A DNA stretch of 64,000 bases from Desulfobotulus pelophilus (GTDB taxonomy: Bacteria; Desulfobacterota; Desulfobacteria; Desulfobacterales; ASO4-4), in NCBI RefSeq assembly GCF_026155325.1, contig NZ_JAPFPW010000002.1, positions 62,001 through 126,000 on the forward strand, written 5' to 3'. The notes beneath the pieces are model-generated. The model made no database searches and was not told the DNA's origin. It saw nothing but the letters and a program-made list of their open reading frames with translations. Shown piece after piece: positions 8,562-18,964 of this stretch (positions within the stretch are counted from its first letter, which is position 1; every line of letters begins with the position of its first letter). Position numbers and translations under genes: made by a program.

Positions 8562-9998
8562 ATGTCCCTTTTAAAGAAGGCTGTCAACTGCGTTTTTGCC
8601 GTCCTTGTTCTGACAGTACTCCTTTTATCTTTCCCTCATCCTGCTTTATCTCTGACCCTTCAGGAGGAAGAAGAGATTGCTGAACAGTTTGTCCGTTACA
8701 TTCAGGCAACCCAGCGTCTTGTCAGGGATCCCGTTATAACGGAGTATGTCCGTGGGGTGGGAAACCGTATTCTTGCTACCATTGATAACCCTCCTTTTCC
8801 CATGACTTTCAATGTGGTTCTGGATCCAAGCTACAATGCCTTTGCCGGTCCGGGAGGACATATTTATGTCCATTCGGGCCTGATTCTGGCCATGGAGCGG
8901 GAGGAGGAGCTGGCCGGTATTATGGGGCATGAAATTGCCCATGTGACATGTCGCCATATTGCTGAGCTGGTCAGCCGATCCAGAAAAGTGGGCTTGGGAA
9001 CCCTTGCGGGTATGGCTGCAGGTATCCTTGCAGCCGTGGGTGGTGCCAGTCCGGATGCTGCCATCGGCCTTATCATGGGCAGCCAGGCTGCGGGTCAGTC
9101 GGCCATCCTGTCCCATACCCGTGAGAATGAACGTCAGGCGGATGAGCGAGGCCTAACGTATCTTACAGATGCAGGCTACGGAGGGGAAGGACTTTTGACC
9201 ATGCTCCGTAAAATCAGGAGCAAAGAGTGGTACACCACAGATGATGTGCCAACCTACCTGAGAACCCACCCCGGAACAGAAGAACGTATAGCTTTTGTGG
9301 CGTCCTGGTTGGAAACCCGCAACAGTGAAGCCGTTTCCAGAGATAACCCCTCGGATAATGATGCGTTCCAACGTGTGCGAAACCGGCTTCTTGGGCGTTA
9401 CGGGGAAGTGGATACGGCCACCTCCCAGCTACGGCGTAAACTGCAGGATACACCGGATGATCTGTCTCTGCAGCATGCTCTGGCCCTGGCCCTGATTCGC
9501 CAGAATGCCAGAGAGGAAGCCCTGGCCCTGATGGAAAAAGTTGCCCGGTCAAGGCCCATGGATACGGTGACCATCGCAGACCTGGGCCGGATCCGATATC
9601 ATGCAGACCGTCCTGAATCCGCCATTCCTCTTTTGAAAAATGTGGCTCCCGAAACAGATGACCCGGAGGTTTTTTTTGATCTTGGGCGGGCCTATACGGC
9701 TGTCGGTAATTATGAAGCGGCCGTTAAAACCTTTGACAGGGTGCTGTCCATGGCCCCATCTCTCATCGGGGCTCACTATAGCCTCGGAGAAGCCTACGGC
9801 CGCATGGGCAGGGACGGAATGTCCCACTATCATCTTGGGCGTTATCACCAGGGCGCAAGGGATTTTACCAATGCAGACTTTCATTATTCCCGGAGTCTGG
9901 TCCTCCTTCCGGAAGGCTCTGCCGAAAGCGATGATGCTTTAAAGCGCAGGGACACGGTGCGCAAACAGCATCGGAGGTCTTCTCAGGAAAAGCGGTAA
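8562..9998 (+). CDS. Periplasmic M48 family metalloprotease with TPR repeats (BepA-like)
   Basis: The 478-residue protein has a signal peptide (about residues 1-30). The M48 zinc-protease domain carries HEIAH at 123-127 and the third-ligand region ENERQADERG. From about residue 280 it has several TPR units (for example DDLSLQHALALALIRQNAREEAL and YTAVGNYEAAVKTFDRVL). This architecture matches BepA (YfgC), which degrades or chaperones stalled LptD and other outer-membrane proteins. The start at 8562 has GGAAAGGA upstream. Its stop lies only ten bases from the stop of the convergent EF-G gene, so there is no room for a separate terminator. Orthology to BepA is likely but not proven. Confidence 0.88.
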   Translation: MSLLKKAVNCVFAVLVLTVLLLSFPHPALSLTLQEEEEIAEQFVRYIQATQRLVRDPVITEYVRGVGNRILATIDNPPFPMTFNVVLDPSYNAFAGPGGHIYVHSGLILAMEREEELAGIMGHEIAHVTCRHIAELVSRSRKVGLGTLAGMAAGILAAVGGASPDAAIGLIMGSQAAGQSAILSHTRENERQADERGLTYLTDAGYGGEGLLTMLRKIRSKEWYTTDDVPTYLRTHPGTEERIAFVASWLETRNSEAVSRDNPSDNDAFQRVRNRLLGRYGEVDTATSQLRRKLQDTPDDLSLQHALALALIRQNAREEALALMEKVARSRPMDTVTIADLGRIRYHADRPESAIPLLKNVAPETDDPEVFFDLGRAYTAVGNYEAAVKTFDRVLSMAPSLIGAHYSLGEAYGRMGRDGMSHYHLGRYHQGARDFTNADFHYSRSLVLLPEGSAESDDALKRRDTVRKQHRRSSQEKR

Positions 9999-10008
9999 AA
10001 TTATTGTA

Positions 10009-12039
10009 TCAAGGGGCATCAAAATGGGAAAAAACCATGGTATAGTTGCCACGACCCTGGGTGGCTGATCGCAGATCCGTTGCGTACCCGAACATTTTTT
10101 TCAGGGGTACAATGGCCTGGATTTCCTGAATGCCGGATTTTGGTGTGATTCCTTCAATCTTGCCTCCTCTGCTGTTGATGTCGCCGATTACTTCGCCCAT
10201 ATGATCTTCAGGAACAAAAATTTCCACATTCATGATGGGCTCCAGCAGGAGACCCTGTCCCTGCACCATAGCCTGGCGACAGGCCATGGAGGCGGAAACG
10301 GTGAAAGCCAGTTCCGTATCACATCCTTCCCGTACTTCCGCTTCCAGAAGAACGGCCTCAAGATCTGTGGTCGGGTATCCCATCATGGGGCCGGCACCAA
10401 AGGCTTCCCGTATGCCTTTTTCCGCTGCGGCCATGAGTTCCCTGCGCAGCAGACCTTCGCTAAGGCGGGAGGAGATACGGATACCTGTTCCCCTTTGGAG
10501 GGGGCGCAGCATGAGGACAATGCGGCCATAGTGGCGGATTCCTGTAATCTCACGATCAAAGACAGCCTCCCCTTTGGAGTCTGCGGCGAGGGTTTCCCTG
10601 TGAACCACCTGAGGGCGGCCCACGTTGACCTGGGTATTGAATTCCCGGGACATTCGGCTGACAATTACCTCTAGATGAAGTTCTCCCATGCCCGAAAGAA
10701 TGGTCTGGCCCGTATCCGGATCCTGTTTCATGCGAAGGGTGGGATCTTCATCCAGCAGCTTGGCCGTGACCTGTTCCAGCTTTTCCTGATCGGCATGGGT
10801 CTTGGGCTCGATGGCAAGGGATATGACAGGTTCATAAATGTCGATGCGCTCCAGCATAACAGGATGGGCAGGGGAGCAGAGAGTGTCGCCCGTGGCGGAG
10901 TCTTTGAGGCCTACGAGTCCGACAAGGCTGCCGGGTCCCGCATCGGGAATGCGTTGTTTTTTGTTGGCATGCATGAGCAGGATACGGGAAACCCTTTCCT
11001 TGCGGTTGAGGGTGGGGTTGAAAACCTCGTCTCCCTCTTTGAGTTTTCCCGAGTAGATTCTTGCGTAGACCAGCTTGCGTCCTTCAGGCATGGCTACCTT
11101 GAAGATAAGTGCGGAAAGGGGTTCAGCGGATTTTGGAGGAAAATGAACCTTGTCTTCTGTTCCGGGAATGACACCTTCAACGGGAGGAACATCCGCCGGG
11201 CTGGGCAGGAATGCCTGAATGGCATCCAGAAGCGGCTGAATCCCTTTGTTTTTCAGCGCTGATCCGCAGAGAACGGGAACCATTGTAAGGTCGATGGTGG
11301 CCCTGCGCAGGCTTTCCATAATTTCTTCCTCGGAAAAAGTTTCTTCAGACAGGTATTTTTCCATGAGGGTATCATCGGTTTCAGCCACGGATTCCAGCAG
11401 TTTTTCCCTGGCTGTGCGGACCTCTTCCATCATATCCTCAGGAATGTCGCCTTCGCTGTAGTTTGCCCCGGGGCTTTCGTCATCCCATACAAGTGCTTTC
11501 ATGCGGATGAGATCAATCATGCCGACAAAGCGGTCTTCCGAACCCATGGGAAGGGCAACGGGCACGGGGTTAGCGCCCAGTTTTTCCCGGATCTGCTGAA
11601 CAACTCCCTGAAAATTGGCTCCGATACGGTCCATTTTGTTGATAAAGGCAATTTTGGGTACATGGTAACGGTCGGCCTGACGCCATACCGTTTCGCTTTG
11701 GGGCTGAACGCCTCCCACGGCACAGAACACGCCGATGGCACCGTCAAGCACCCGTAAGGAACGTTCCACCTCAATGGTAAAGTCCACATGTCCCGGAGTA
11801 TCAATCACCTGAATCCGGCTGTTTTTCCAGTCGCAGGTTGTGACGGCACTGGTGATGGTGATGCCTCTTTCCTGCTCGTCAGGCATCCAGTCCATGACGG
11901 CTTCTCCGTCGTGAACCTCACCCAGTTTGTGGGAGCGTCCTGTGTAGTAAAGAATGCGTTCGGTAACCGTGGTTTTACCTGCATCAATGTGGGCCATGAT
12001 GCCAATGTTACGTATCTGGGAAAGTTTTATCGGAGTCAT
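10009..12039 (-). CDS. Elongation factor G paralog (EF-G2-like)
   Basis: The 676-residue translational GTPase has all five EF-G domains. GTPase motifs are [13 protein letters not shown] and NKMD. The fourth domain (GELHLEVI, then HRETLA) and the C-terminal [11 protein letters not shown] are intact. Compared with the second EF-G in the window (50104-52194), the switch region reads [19 protein letters not shown]. The sequence resembles the spdEFG2/mtEFG2-type paralog, which in studied systems works mainly in ribosome recycling with RRF. That assignment is from remembered family patterns and needs a tree. Its ATG overlaps the stop of the upstream GerMN gene by four bases (ATGA), which implies translational coupling. 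Confidence 0.88.
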   Translation of the reverse strand: MTPIKLSQIRNIGIMAHIDAGKTTVTERILYYTGRSHKLGEVHDGEAVMDWMPDEQERGITITSAVTTCDWKNSRIQVIDTPGHVDFTIEVERSLRVLDGAIGVFCAVGGVQPQSETVWRQADRYHVPKIAFINKMDRIGANFQGVVQQIREKLGANPVPVALPMGSEDRFVGMIDLIRMKALVWDDESPGANYSEGDIPEDMMEEVRTAREKLLESVAETDDTLMEKYLSEETFSEEEIMESLRRATIDLTMVPVLCGSALKNKGIQPLLDAIQAFLPSPADVPPVEGVIPGTEDKVHFPPKSAEPLSALIFKVAMPEGRKLVYARIYSGKLKEGDEVFNPTLNRKERVSRILLMHANKKQRIPDAGPGSLVGLVGLKDSATGDTLCSPAHPVMLERIDIYEPVISLAIEPKTHADQEKLEQVTAKLLDEDPTLRMKQDPDTGQTILSGMGELHLEVIVSRMSREFNTQVNVGRPQVVHRETLAADSKGEAVFDREITGIRHYGRIVLMLRPLQRGTGIRISSRLSEGLLRRELMAAAEKGIREAFGAGPMMGYPTTDLEAVLLEAEVREGCDTELAFTVSASMACRQAMVQGQGLLLEPIMNVEIFVPEDHMGEVIGDINSRGGKIEGITPKSGIQEIQAIVPLKKMFGYATDLRSATQGRGNYTMVFSHFDAP

Positions 12040-12596
12040 CGTACAATCATCATATTAGCGGTAAGAGGATGCCGGATATCGATATGCCCGGCCAGTGTGT
12101 CCTGTTCCTGGCCGGCGATGAGAATTTTCACCTTTCGGATTTCCGGTACGTTCAGTACAAGTGAATTGACCAGTGCATAAATTGTGTGCAGTTCTCCGTG
12201 GCTTCCACCAGGATGCTTTTCCCGGATGTCCGGATGGAAATCGAGGATGATCATGTCGTTTTCCATGTAGAGGGCCAGAAGCCTCGTCCCATCGGGTATG
12301 GGGGATACTCCGTTGCCGGATGGGCCTGTTATGAGTGCTTCCAGTATGGTCCTGGCCCTTTCCCGTGCATTCCCTGCCAGTGGAATTTCCCGTGTTTCTG
12401 CAGAAAGGAACTCCGATGCGGGATTGACAAAATAAAGATAAATGCTTTCCCTGTGGGGCCGGCCGCTTTCCGGAGGCAGCGGATGACCGGTGACGGAAGG
12501 TTCCGGCCCGGGGGCTGAAATCCGTATCCCGGCCCAGAAGGCAGTGGCAACGAGCACAATGCCAATGACAAGGACAGGGATGGGGGAAAGTTTCAT
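12036..12596 (-). CDS. GerMN-domain membrane-anchored protein
   Basis: The 186-residue protein begins with an uncleaved-looking hydrophobic segment ([19 protein letters not shown]), followed by a proline-rich stretch. Residues about 60-180 form a GerMN domain ([85 protein letters not shown]). GerMN is found in spore germination GerM and in many envelope lipoproteins of non-sporulating bacteria. Its biochemical role is unknown. The ATG at 12596 has GGAG five bases upstream, and the frame continues 50 codons further back. The last codons overlap the EF-G gene by four bases, an unexpected pairing. Confidence 0.8.
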   Translation of the reverse strand: MKLSPIPVLVIGIVLVATAFWAGIRISAPGPEPSVTGHPLPPESGRPHRESIYLYFVNPASEFLSAETREIPLAGNARERARTILEALITGPSGNGVSPIPDGTRLLALYMENDMIILDFHPDIREKHPGGSHGELHTIYALVNSLVLNVPEIRKVKILIAGQEQDTLAGHIDIRHPLTANMMIVR

Positions 12597-13154
12597 GGTT
12601 TCTCCATGGAAGGTCTGTATGGATATGGGACTGTATAGTGTTATGTCAGCAGGATTCCGTACCGGGTGACACTCTGTCAAACATCCAAAGATACGGTGAA
12701 GTGGGCGGAGTGTCAACAGGCAGGGCGGATCCTTTTTCTCTGTCATCGGGACTTCGGAGGCTGAAATCCTTTTTGTTTTTATTGATAGGGTCAGACACTT
12801 GACCTTTGGACGCTGTATGGCAAAAAAGAAACTGTGTGGTCTGATGGAGGTCTGTTTTTTTCCGGGGGCATATCCTGCAGGGTTTTTTAGAAAAAGAATG
12901 GTGAAACGGGCTAAAAAACAGGGAATGATGGTTGTCTTTTTTTTTCAAACATGGTTACATGCCCACACTTTTATTAAAATAAGGATAACAATAGAAAAAA
13001 GTTTCGTGTAATCCACACTTGTCTGCTAAGGAATTGGGGATGAAAAGGAGCTGGGTGTTATAAGGCGGGCATCGTTTCGGTATTGTCGGGGAGGCAATGC
13101 TCCTTATAATAAAGGCGGCCATAGCCGGACACAAAAGACCATGGGGCGGGGACC
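12597..13154. other. 558-base intergenic region between divergent GerMN and PanP genes
   Basis: This region lies between divergently transcribed genes and should contain promoters on both strands. It has AT-rich tracts around 12885-13010. Short open frames here lack family motifs and ribosome sites, so I call none of them a gene. Confidence 0.4.
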
Positions 13155-14813
13155 ATGCGACAGGGATTGGGCTTTGAAGCACCTTCCGTAAGGAACGGTG
13201 AATGGGAGCAGATGCTCAGGCTGTTTATTCAGCCGGACACCGAGGCTGACCGGGCGAAGCTGGTCGGCTATATGGAGCAGATTTTATTCGGACTGCAGGA
13301 GTTTCTGCATAAGCACGTGGGGGTTACCGAGGAAATAGGTCTGAAAGAGCTGGCTCTGGGATACATGGACAGCAGCATTTGTTTTGATCCGGAAAAAAAG
13401 CTGCCGGAAGTGATATCGGACATCATAGATCGTATAGCACCTCAGGCTGTCAATGTCTCTTCTCCCTATTTTGTGGGTCACATGACATCGGCTATTCCTT
13501 TTTTTATGGTGCTTTTTAAGGCTATTGTGGCAGCTCTGAACCAGAATGTGGTGAAGCTGGAAACCTCCAAGGTTGTTTCCATTGTGGAACGGCAGGTGGT
13601 GGCGAGGTTGCATCGTCTGGTTTATGGGATGGACGCCTCCTTTTACGAAAAGCATGTCCAGAGTACGGATGCAACCCTCGGAACGTTCACGGAAGGGGGG
13701 ACGGCTGCCAATCTTACGGCTCTGTGGGTGGCCAGAAATACACTTCTGGCTCCGAAAGAAGGTTTTGAAGGTGTTGAGGCGGAGGGGCTGGCATCGGCTT
13801 ACAGAGCCTACGATATTGATCGGTGCGTGATTCTGGTATCCCGCAGGGGCCATTATTCCCTTCGGAAAGCCGTGGGTGTACTGGGTCTTGGGAATAAAAG
13901 TCTTGTAACCATAGACGTTGACGGAGAAAACCGTATATGTCTTCCGGCTTTACGCAGAAAGATAGCGGAATACAGTGCGGATCCTAAAATCCGCATTCTT
14001 GCGGTGGTGGGGATTGCCGGTGCTACAGAAACCGGCACGGTGGATCCTTTGCGTAAAATGGGAGAGATCTGCAGGGAGGCGGGCATACACTTTCATGTGG
14101 ATGCCGCCTGGGGCGGGCCCACCCTGATGAGTGACCGGTACCGTCATCTTCTGGATGGTATTGAACTGGCCGATTCTGTCACCATAGATGGACATAAGCA
14201 GTTTTATATGCCCATGACCTGCGGTATGGTGTACTTCAGGAACCCTTTTCATCTGGATACTATCAGTTACCATGCCAATTATATTATCCGCAGGGGTTCC
14301 GTGGATCTTGGTATCAAGACCCTGTCCGGTACCCGGGAAGCCAATTCTCTGGTCCTGGATTCTGCTCTCAAAGTGATGGGGCGCAAGGGCTATGGCATGC
14401 TGATTGACCATGGCATTGATCTGGCCAGAAAATTTGCGGAAGAAATACGCAAGAGGGAGAACTTCCAGCTTGTTACAGTCCCGGAGTTGAATATTCTGAC
14501 CTATCGTTTCTGCCCGACTCACCTTAAGGAGGCGCTGTTGCGCTCTTCCGGTTCAGAGCGCAGCGAACTAAATGAAAAAATAAACGATATCAACATTACC
14601 ATTCAGAGGGTACAGCGGGAGGCAGGCAGGAGCTTTGTTTCAAGGACTTCCATTGATAAGGGAGTGCCCGGTGGCGGGGAAACGGTTGTGCTGCGTGCGG
14701 TACTCATGAATCCCCTGACTACTCTGGGCATTTTGAACGATATTCTGGATGAGCAGGAAGTCATCTATCGGGATAACTATCGGGAAATGGATATCCGGGT
14801 ACAGGGTCTGTGA
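13155..14813 (+). CDS. panP: PLP-dependent aspartate 1-decarboxylase family protein (PanP-like)
   Basis: The 552-residue protein is a fold-type I group II decarboxylase related to glutamate and tyrosine decarboxylases. Visible features are FTEGGTAANLTALWVARN near residue 180, HVDAAWGG (the PLP aspartate) and SVTIDGHKQFYMPMTCG with the Schiff-base lysine in DGHKQ. Segments such as RRGHYSLRKAVGVLG, VVGIAGATETGTVDPL and the length match the PanP group, which replaces pyruvoyl-dependent PanD to make beta-alanine for pantothenate and CoA. A glutamate or other amino-acid decarboxylase remains possible. It is a single gene upstream of lepA, with 152 bases between. No pan genes are in view. Confidence 0.75.
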   Translation: MRQGLGFEAPSVRNGEWEQMLRLFIQPDTEADRAKLVGYMEQILFGLQEFLHKHVGVTEEIGLKELALGYMDSSICFDPEKKLPEVISDIIDRIAPQAVNVSSPYFVGHMTSAIPFFMVLFKAIVAALNQNVVKLETSKVVSIVERQVVARLHRLVYGMDASFYEKHVQSTDATLGTFTEGGTAANLTALWVARNTLLAPKEGFEGVEAEGLASAYRAYDIDRCVILVSRRGHYSLRKAVGVLGLGNKSLVTIDVDGENRICLPALRRKIAEYSADPKIRILAVVGIAGATETGTVDPLRKMGEICREAGIHFHVDAAWGGPTLMSDRYRHLLDGIELADSVTIDGHKQFYMPMTCGMVYFRNPFHLDTISYHANYIIRRGSVDLGIKTLSGTREANSLVLDSALKVMGRKGYGMLIDHGIDLARKFAEEIRKRENFQLVTVPELNILTYRFCPTHLKEALLRSSGSERSELNEKINDINITIQRVQREAGRSFVSRTSIDKGVPGGGETVVLRAVLMNPLTTLGILNDILDEQEVIYRDNYREMDIRVQGL

Positions 14814-14965
14814 ATTGACAGCTGGCCCTGCATTCGGTACAAGCTGTGGTAAATTAAAAAAGCGGATCGCCGTTTTTCGGCTGACCGTTTTTTTATGGGG
14901 TAATATTTTTTTGATGTGCGAGCTGCATACCGCTAAGACAGTTTTTTATAAGGTGCCGGTAATCC

Positions 14966-16759
14966 ATGAAGAATATTCGAAATTTCAGCATTATAGCCCA
15001 CATTGATCACGGAAAGTCCACGCTTTCCGATCGTCTTATTCAATCTACGGGGATCATTGCAGACCGGGATTTTCATGATCAGATTCTGGACTCCATGGAT
15101 ATTGAACGGGAGCGAGGCATTACCATTAAGAGTCAGACTGTTTGTCTCCCTTACAGGGCTTCTGACGGTAAAGAATATTCTCTGAACCTCATCGATACTC
15201 CGGGCCATGTGGATTTTACCTATGAAGTTTCCCGTGCTTTGGCGTCCTGTGAAGGGGCGCTGCTGCTGGTAGATGCCACCCAGGGTGTGGAGGCCCAGAC
15301 CTTGGCAAATCTCTATCTGGCCATGGAACACAATCTTGTCATTATTCCTGTAATCAACAAAATCGACCTTCCCAGTGCGAACGTGGAGTGGGTAAAAGAG
15401 CAGATTGCCGATGACCTTGGGCTTGATCCCTTTGATGCTGTATTGACCTCAGCCAAAGAAGGTATGGGTATTGACGAGCTGCTGGAAGTCATAGTGACAA
15501 AATTGCCGCCACCTGCAGGAGACCCCGAAGCTCCGTTAAAGGCCAGAATTTTTGACTCCCACTATGATCCGTACCGGGGTACTGTCGTGCACATGCGCAT
15601 TGTGGACGGGGCCATTAAGGCTGGTGATGAAATACGCTTCATGAGTAACAATGCCGTATACAGGGTTGAGGAGGTAGGGCTTTTTCAGATTATCCGTAAT
15701 CCTCAGAAAACTCTGAAGGCGGGGCAGGTCGGGTATATGATTGCCGGAATTAAAACAGTCAGCGATACCCGGTGCGGGGATACGGTTACCCATCATAAAA
15801 AACCTTGTACCAGGGCTTTCGGAGGATTTCATGAAGCCAAGCCTGTGGTTTTTTCTTCCCTGTACCCTGTGGCTTCGGATGATTATGAAGAGCTGGCAAC
15901 GGCCATAGAAAAGCTCAAATTAAATGATGCGGCTCTGATGTATGAGAAGGATAGTTCCGCAGCCTTGGGGTTTGGTTTCCGGTGCGGTTTTCTGGGGATG
16001 CTGCATCTTGAGGTCGTGCAGGAAAGACTTGAAAGGGAGTTTGATCTTTCCCTTATTATAACGGCTCCATCTGTCAGTTATCACCTGGAGCTGATGGATG
16101 GGGAATCCCTTGTGGTGGATAATCCAGCCCTTTACCCTGATCCTACCCTGATTCAAAGCGTGAAAGAACCTTTTATCAAAGCTAATATTATTGTTCCCGA
16201 GCGGTATATGGGTGCTGTGATGAAGCTTTGCATGGAACGTCGGGGGATCAACCGAAACTACCAGTATCTGACTTCCAGCCGTTTGGAAATGATTTTTGAG
16301 CTTCCCCTCGGTGAGGTGGTGTATGATTTTTATGATAAGCTGAAGAGTATTACTCAAGGATATGGTTCCTTTGATTATGATATGCTGGAACATAGAGAAA
16401 CCAATCTCGTTAAGCTGGATATTCTTGTGAATGGTGAAAAGGTGGATGCCCTTGCTCAGCTGGTGCATAAAGATAAGGCTGAGGCCAGAGGCCGCATGGC
16501 TTGCGAACGCTTACGGGAAGAAATTCCACGGCAGCAGTTTAAAATACCCATTCAGGCAGCCATAGGGGGCAAGATTGTTGCCAGAGAAACCATTTCTGCT
16601 TTCCGTAAGGATGTCACGGCTAAATGTTATGGCGGTGACATTAGTCGAAAGCGTAAGCTTTTGGAAAAACAGAAAAAAGGTAAGAAGAGAATGAAGATGG
16701 TCGGGCAGGTGGAAATTCCACAGTCAGCCTTTCTTTCTGTTCTGAAAACAGGAGACTGA
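14966..16759 (+). CDS. lepA: Elongation factor 4 (LepA), ribosome back-translocase GTPase
   Basis: The 597-residue GTPase begins [25 protein letters not shown], the diagnostic LepA N-terminus. It has DTPGHVDF and NKIDLPSA as further G motifs. The C-terminal unique domain ([24 protein letters not shown]) is complete. LepA lacks EF-G domain IV and modulates translation initiation or back-translocation. It is commonly co-transcribed with lepB, but here the next gene is an ABC transporter cluster 342 bases away. It is the third translational GTPase of the EF-G superfamily in this window. Confidence 0.97.
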   Translation: MKNIRNFSIIAHIDHGKSTLSDRLIQSTGIIADRDFHDQILDSMDIERERGITIKSQTVCLPYRASDGKEYSLNLIDTPGHVDFTYEVSRALASCEGALLLVDATQGVEAQTLANLYLAMEHNLVIIPVINKIDLPSANVEWVKEQIADDLGLDPFDAVLTSAKEGMGIDELLEVIVTKLPPPAGDPEAPLKARIFDSHYDPYRGTVVHMRIVDGAIKAGDEIRFMSNNAVYRVEEVGLFQIIRNPQKTLKAGQVGYMIAGIKTVSDTRCGDTVTHHKKPCTRAFGGFHEAKPVVFSSLYPVASDDYEELATAIEKLKLNDAALMYEKDSSAALGFGFRCGFLGMLHLEVVQERLEREFDLSLIITAPSVSYHLELMDGESLVVDNPALYPDPTLIQSVKEPFIKANIIVPERYMGAVMKLCMERRGINRNYQYLTSSRLEMIFELPLGEVVYDFYDKLKSITQGYGSFDYDMLEHRETNLVKLDILVNGEKVDALAQLVHKDKAEARGRMACERLREEIPRQQFKIPIQAAIGGKIVARETISAFRKDVTAKCYGGDISRKRKLLEKQKKGKKRMKMVGQVEIPQSAFLSVLKTGD

Positions 16760-17101
16760 GGTGGCGGAAGAATGGTTTCTGGGTGCTGTGAGCAGTATGA
16801 TATAAAAAAAGGCTATTCTTTGTTGGAAGGCCGGAGTGACATGCTTTTGTCTTGTTCGACTTGTCGTTTCTGGCCGGGAAGACTGTAAAAAGGACATGAG
16901 TTCCTGTACCATTCTTGGTTGGGGATATTGTGATCTCTGGTTTGTGTGCTGTTTTAAAAAAAGACTTTTTTCGGGGGCTTGGAAAAAAACTTGTCAAAGC
17001 ACCCTCATTTCGATAGATGCTTTTTGTCATGGATTCAGGATACTTATTTTCCGGCCAAATGGTCTGACCCTTTGGTCATAAAAAACGTCAGGGAGTGTGT
17101 G
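16760..17101 (+). other. Intergenic region upstream of the ABC transporter genes
   Basis: These 342 bases separate lepA from the substrate-binding protein gene. An inverted repeat TGACC-N4-GGTCA (17065-17078) sits about 25 bases before the start codon, where an operator could lie. A weak promoter-like pair (TTGTCA at about 16992, TAGATG 17 bases later) is present. No gene is evident. Confidence 0.3.
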
Positions 17102-17884
17102 ATGAAAAAGATTATGATGGCTGTTTTTTGCGTAATGGCAATGGTCTTAACGGCCCATGCGGACAATTCATGGGAGCGGGTGCAGAAAGCTGGAAAGCTT
17201 ATGATCGGCCTGGATGACGCTTTTGCTCCAATGGGGTATCGTCTTGAGGACGGAACGCTTGTGGGCTTTGATGTGGATGCTGCCGAAGCCCTTGGAGAGC
17301 GTATGGGGATTGCCATTGAATGGCATCCCACGGCATGGGATGGTGTGATTCACTCTTTGAATTCCGGCAAGTTTGACTGTATCTGGAATGGTATGACCAT
17401 TACCCCGACACGGGCGGAGCAGGTCAATTTCACGGAACCTTATATTATGGACGGGCAGGTTGTGGTGGTGCGTTTCAATGAAACCCGTTTTGCCTCTTAT
17501 GAAGATCTGGGAGGCATGGTGGTTGGTCTTCAGAAGGGATCCAGTGCTTTGAATGCTCTTCAGGCTCTTCCTGAAGCCCCAAGGGATGTGAGAGAATATG
17601 CGGATAATCCCAAGGCTCTTCTTGATCTTGAAAGCGGACGTCTGGATGCGGTGATCATTGATAATGTCGTGGGAAGGGATGCGATTTCCAAGCGTATCGG
17701 AAGATACAAAGTCCTGCCCGGCTTCATAACCAAGGAACCCTTTGGTGTGGCGTTCCGTAAGGCGGAACACAGCCTGCGGAACCGGGTGCAGGCAGAGTTG
17801 GATGCCATGGTGGCTGATGGAACGCTTGGCCTGATTTCTGAAAAGTGGTTTGGTGAGAATATTGTAGACAAAGCATCCTGGTAA
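17102..17884 (+). CDS. Polar amino-acid ABC transporter, periplasmic substrate-binding protein
   Basis: The 260-residue product has a cleavable signal peptide (MKKIMMAVFCVMAMVLTAHA). The mature protein is a family 3 solute-binding protein: KLMIGLDDAFAPMGYRLEDGTLVGFDVDAAEALGERMG, WDGVIHSLNSGKFDCIWNGMTITPTRAEQVNFTEPY and KEPFGVAFRK. This family binds cationic or polar amino acids (GlnH, HisJ, ArtJ). The ligand cannot be fixed from sequence. I use the ATG at 17102, which starts the signal peptide. It is the first gene of an SBP-permease-ATPase operon, followed by a strong hairpin (17913-17946) before the permease gene. Confidence 0.92.
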   Translation: MKKIMMAVFCVMAMVLTAHADNSWERVQKAGKLMIGLDDAFAPMGYRLEDGTLVGFDVDAAEALGERMGIAIEWHPTAWDGVIHSLNSGKFDCIWNGMTITPTRAEQVNFTEPYIMDGQVVVVRFNETRFASYEDLGGMVVGLQKGSSALNALQALPEAPRDVREYADNPKALLDLESGRLDAVIIDNVVGRDAISKRIGRYKVLPGFITKEPFGVAFRKAEHSLRNRVQAELDAMVADGTLGLISEKWFGENIVDKASW

Positions 17885-17912
17885 TATTTTGTAATTTCAG
17901 TGATTGATCAGT

Positions 17913-17946
17913 CCGACGCCCGCACGGTGAAAACTGCGGGCGTCGG
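17913..17946 (+). other. 12-bp perfect stem-loop between substrate-binding protein and permease genes
   Basis: Left arm 17913-17924 and right arm 17935-17946 are perfectly complementary (12 GC-rich pairs, ten-base loop). No T-run follows. Stem-loops at this place in binding-protein operons are known to protect the upstream mRNA or limit read-through, so the binding protein is made in excess over the permease. Confidence 0.7.
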
Positions 17947-17962
17947 TGTTCTAAGGAGACCC

Positions 17963-18964
17963 ATGGTAAGAGTAATGAAAGCCACCTTTCTGGCTCTGTG
18001 TTTTTTGGCCCTGTCCGGTGTGGTTCATGCGGATACATCCGCCCTTTTTCGTCAGGCGGATAATGTTATGGCTTCAGGCGATCTTTCGGGAGCCGCGGGT
18101 ATTCTTGCTTCTGTTCCATCTCCTGACAGGGGCGGCGAAGTGGCTCCTTTTGTTCGAAGCCGCATGCAGATGGCCCGGATCTACCATGCCATGGGGGATT
18201 ATGGGGCGGCTATGGATGCCTGCAGGGAGGTGTTGGTACCCTACCCGCAGAATGTTGAAGCGGCCAATTTTCTGCGTTCTCTGGAAAGGGAAACCCTGCC
18301 CGCTTATATTCTTTTTTTTAAGGATGCGGCCCTTTTTCTCCCGAGTCTGCTGAAAGGGGCCGGGATGACGCTGACCCTGGTTCTGGTGACCATGGTTGTG
18401 TCTCCTCTGGGGGGACTTCTCATTGCACTGGGCCGTATCAGCCGTGTTCCTCCGCTTTCCGTTTTGTGCTGGTTTGTTATCTGGTTTTTCCGGGGGACAC
18501 CGCTTTTGCTGCAACTGTTTTTTATTTACTATGGTCTCCCCAGCCTGGGGATAACCCTTTCTCCTATGGCTGCGGCCCTTTTTGGCCTGGGTATTAACTA
18601 TTCGGCCTATCTGGCTGAGATTATACGGGGTGGCATTGAAAGCATTGACGGTGGACAGATGGAAGCTGCCAAGGCCATTGGTATGAGCTATGGCCAGGCC
18701 ATGCGAAGAGTCATTATTCCCCAGACCTACAAACGCCTGATACCTCCTGTGGGTAATGAGTTCATTGCCCTTATCAAGGACACAGCACTGGTGTCCACCA
18801 TCGCCATGGTGGAGCTGATGAGGGCAGCCGATCAGATGTTTAATGCGTACTTTAATATTAATGTACTGATTCTGGCGGCCTGTATGTATCTTCTTTTTAC
18901 TACGGTCTTTACGTTTTGTTTTGAGACCCTTGAAAGGCGGGTGGGGGTTTATGAAAAGCGCTGA
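17963..18964 (+). CDS. Amino-acid ABC transporter permease with periplasmic TPR-like N-terminal extension
   Basis: The 333-residue protein starts with a signal-peptide-like segment (about 1-23, ending VVHA). About 100 residues of helical TPR-like sequence follow (ADNVMASGDLSGAAGILASV, RIYHAMGDYGAAMDACREVLVPYPQNVEAANFL). The rest is a His/Glu/Gln/Arg-type permease with several membrane spans and the EAA loop (EAAKAIGMSYGQAMRRVIIPQ), which docks the ATPase. The ATG at 17963 has AAGGAG upstream. The frame is open 21 codons further back, but there it would run through the hairpin. A TPR domain on this permease class is unusual. It overlaps the ATPase gene by 14 bases. Confidence 0.88.
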   Translation: MVRVMKATFLALCFLALSGVVHADTSALFRQADNVMASGDLSGAAGILASVPSPDRGGEVAPFVRSRMQMARIYHAMGDYGAAMDACREVLVPYPQNVEAANFLRSLERETLPAYILFFKDAALFLPSLLKGAGMTLTLVLVTMVVSPLGGLLIALGRISRVPPLSVLCWFVIWFFRGTPLLLQLFFIYYGLPSLGITLSPMAAALFGLGINYSAYLAEIIRGGIESIDGGQMEAAKAIGMSYGQAMRRVIIPQTYKRLIPPVGNEFIALIKDTALVSTIAMVELMRAADQMFNAYFNINVLILAACMYLLFTTVFTFCFETLERRVGVYEKR

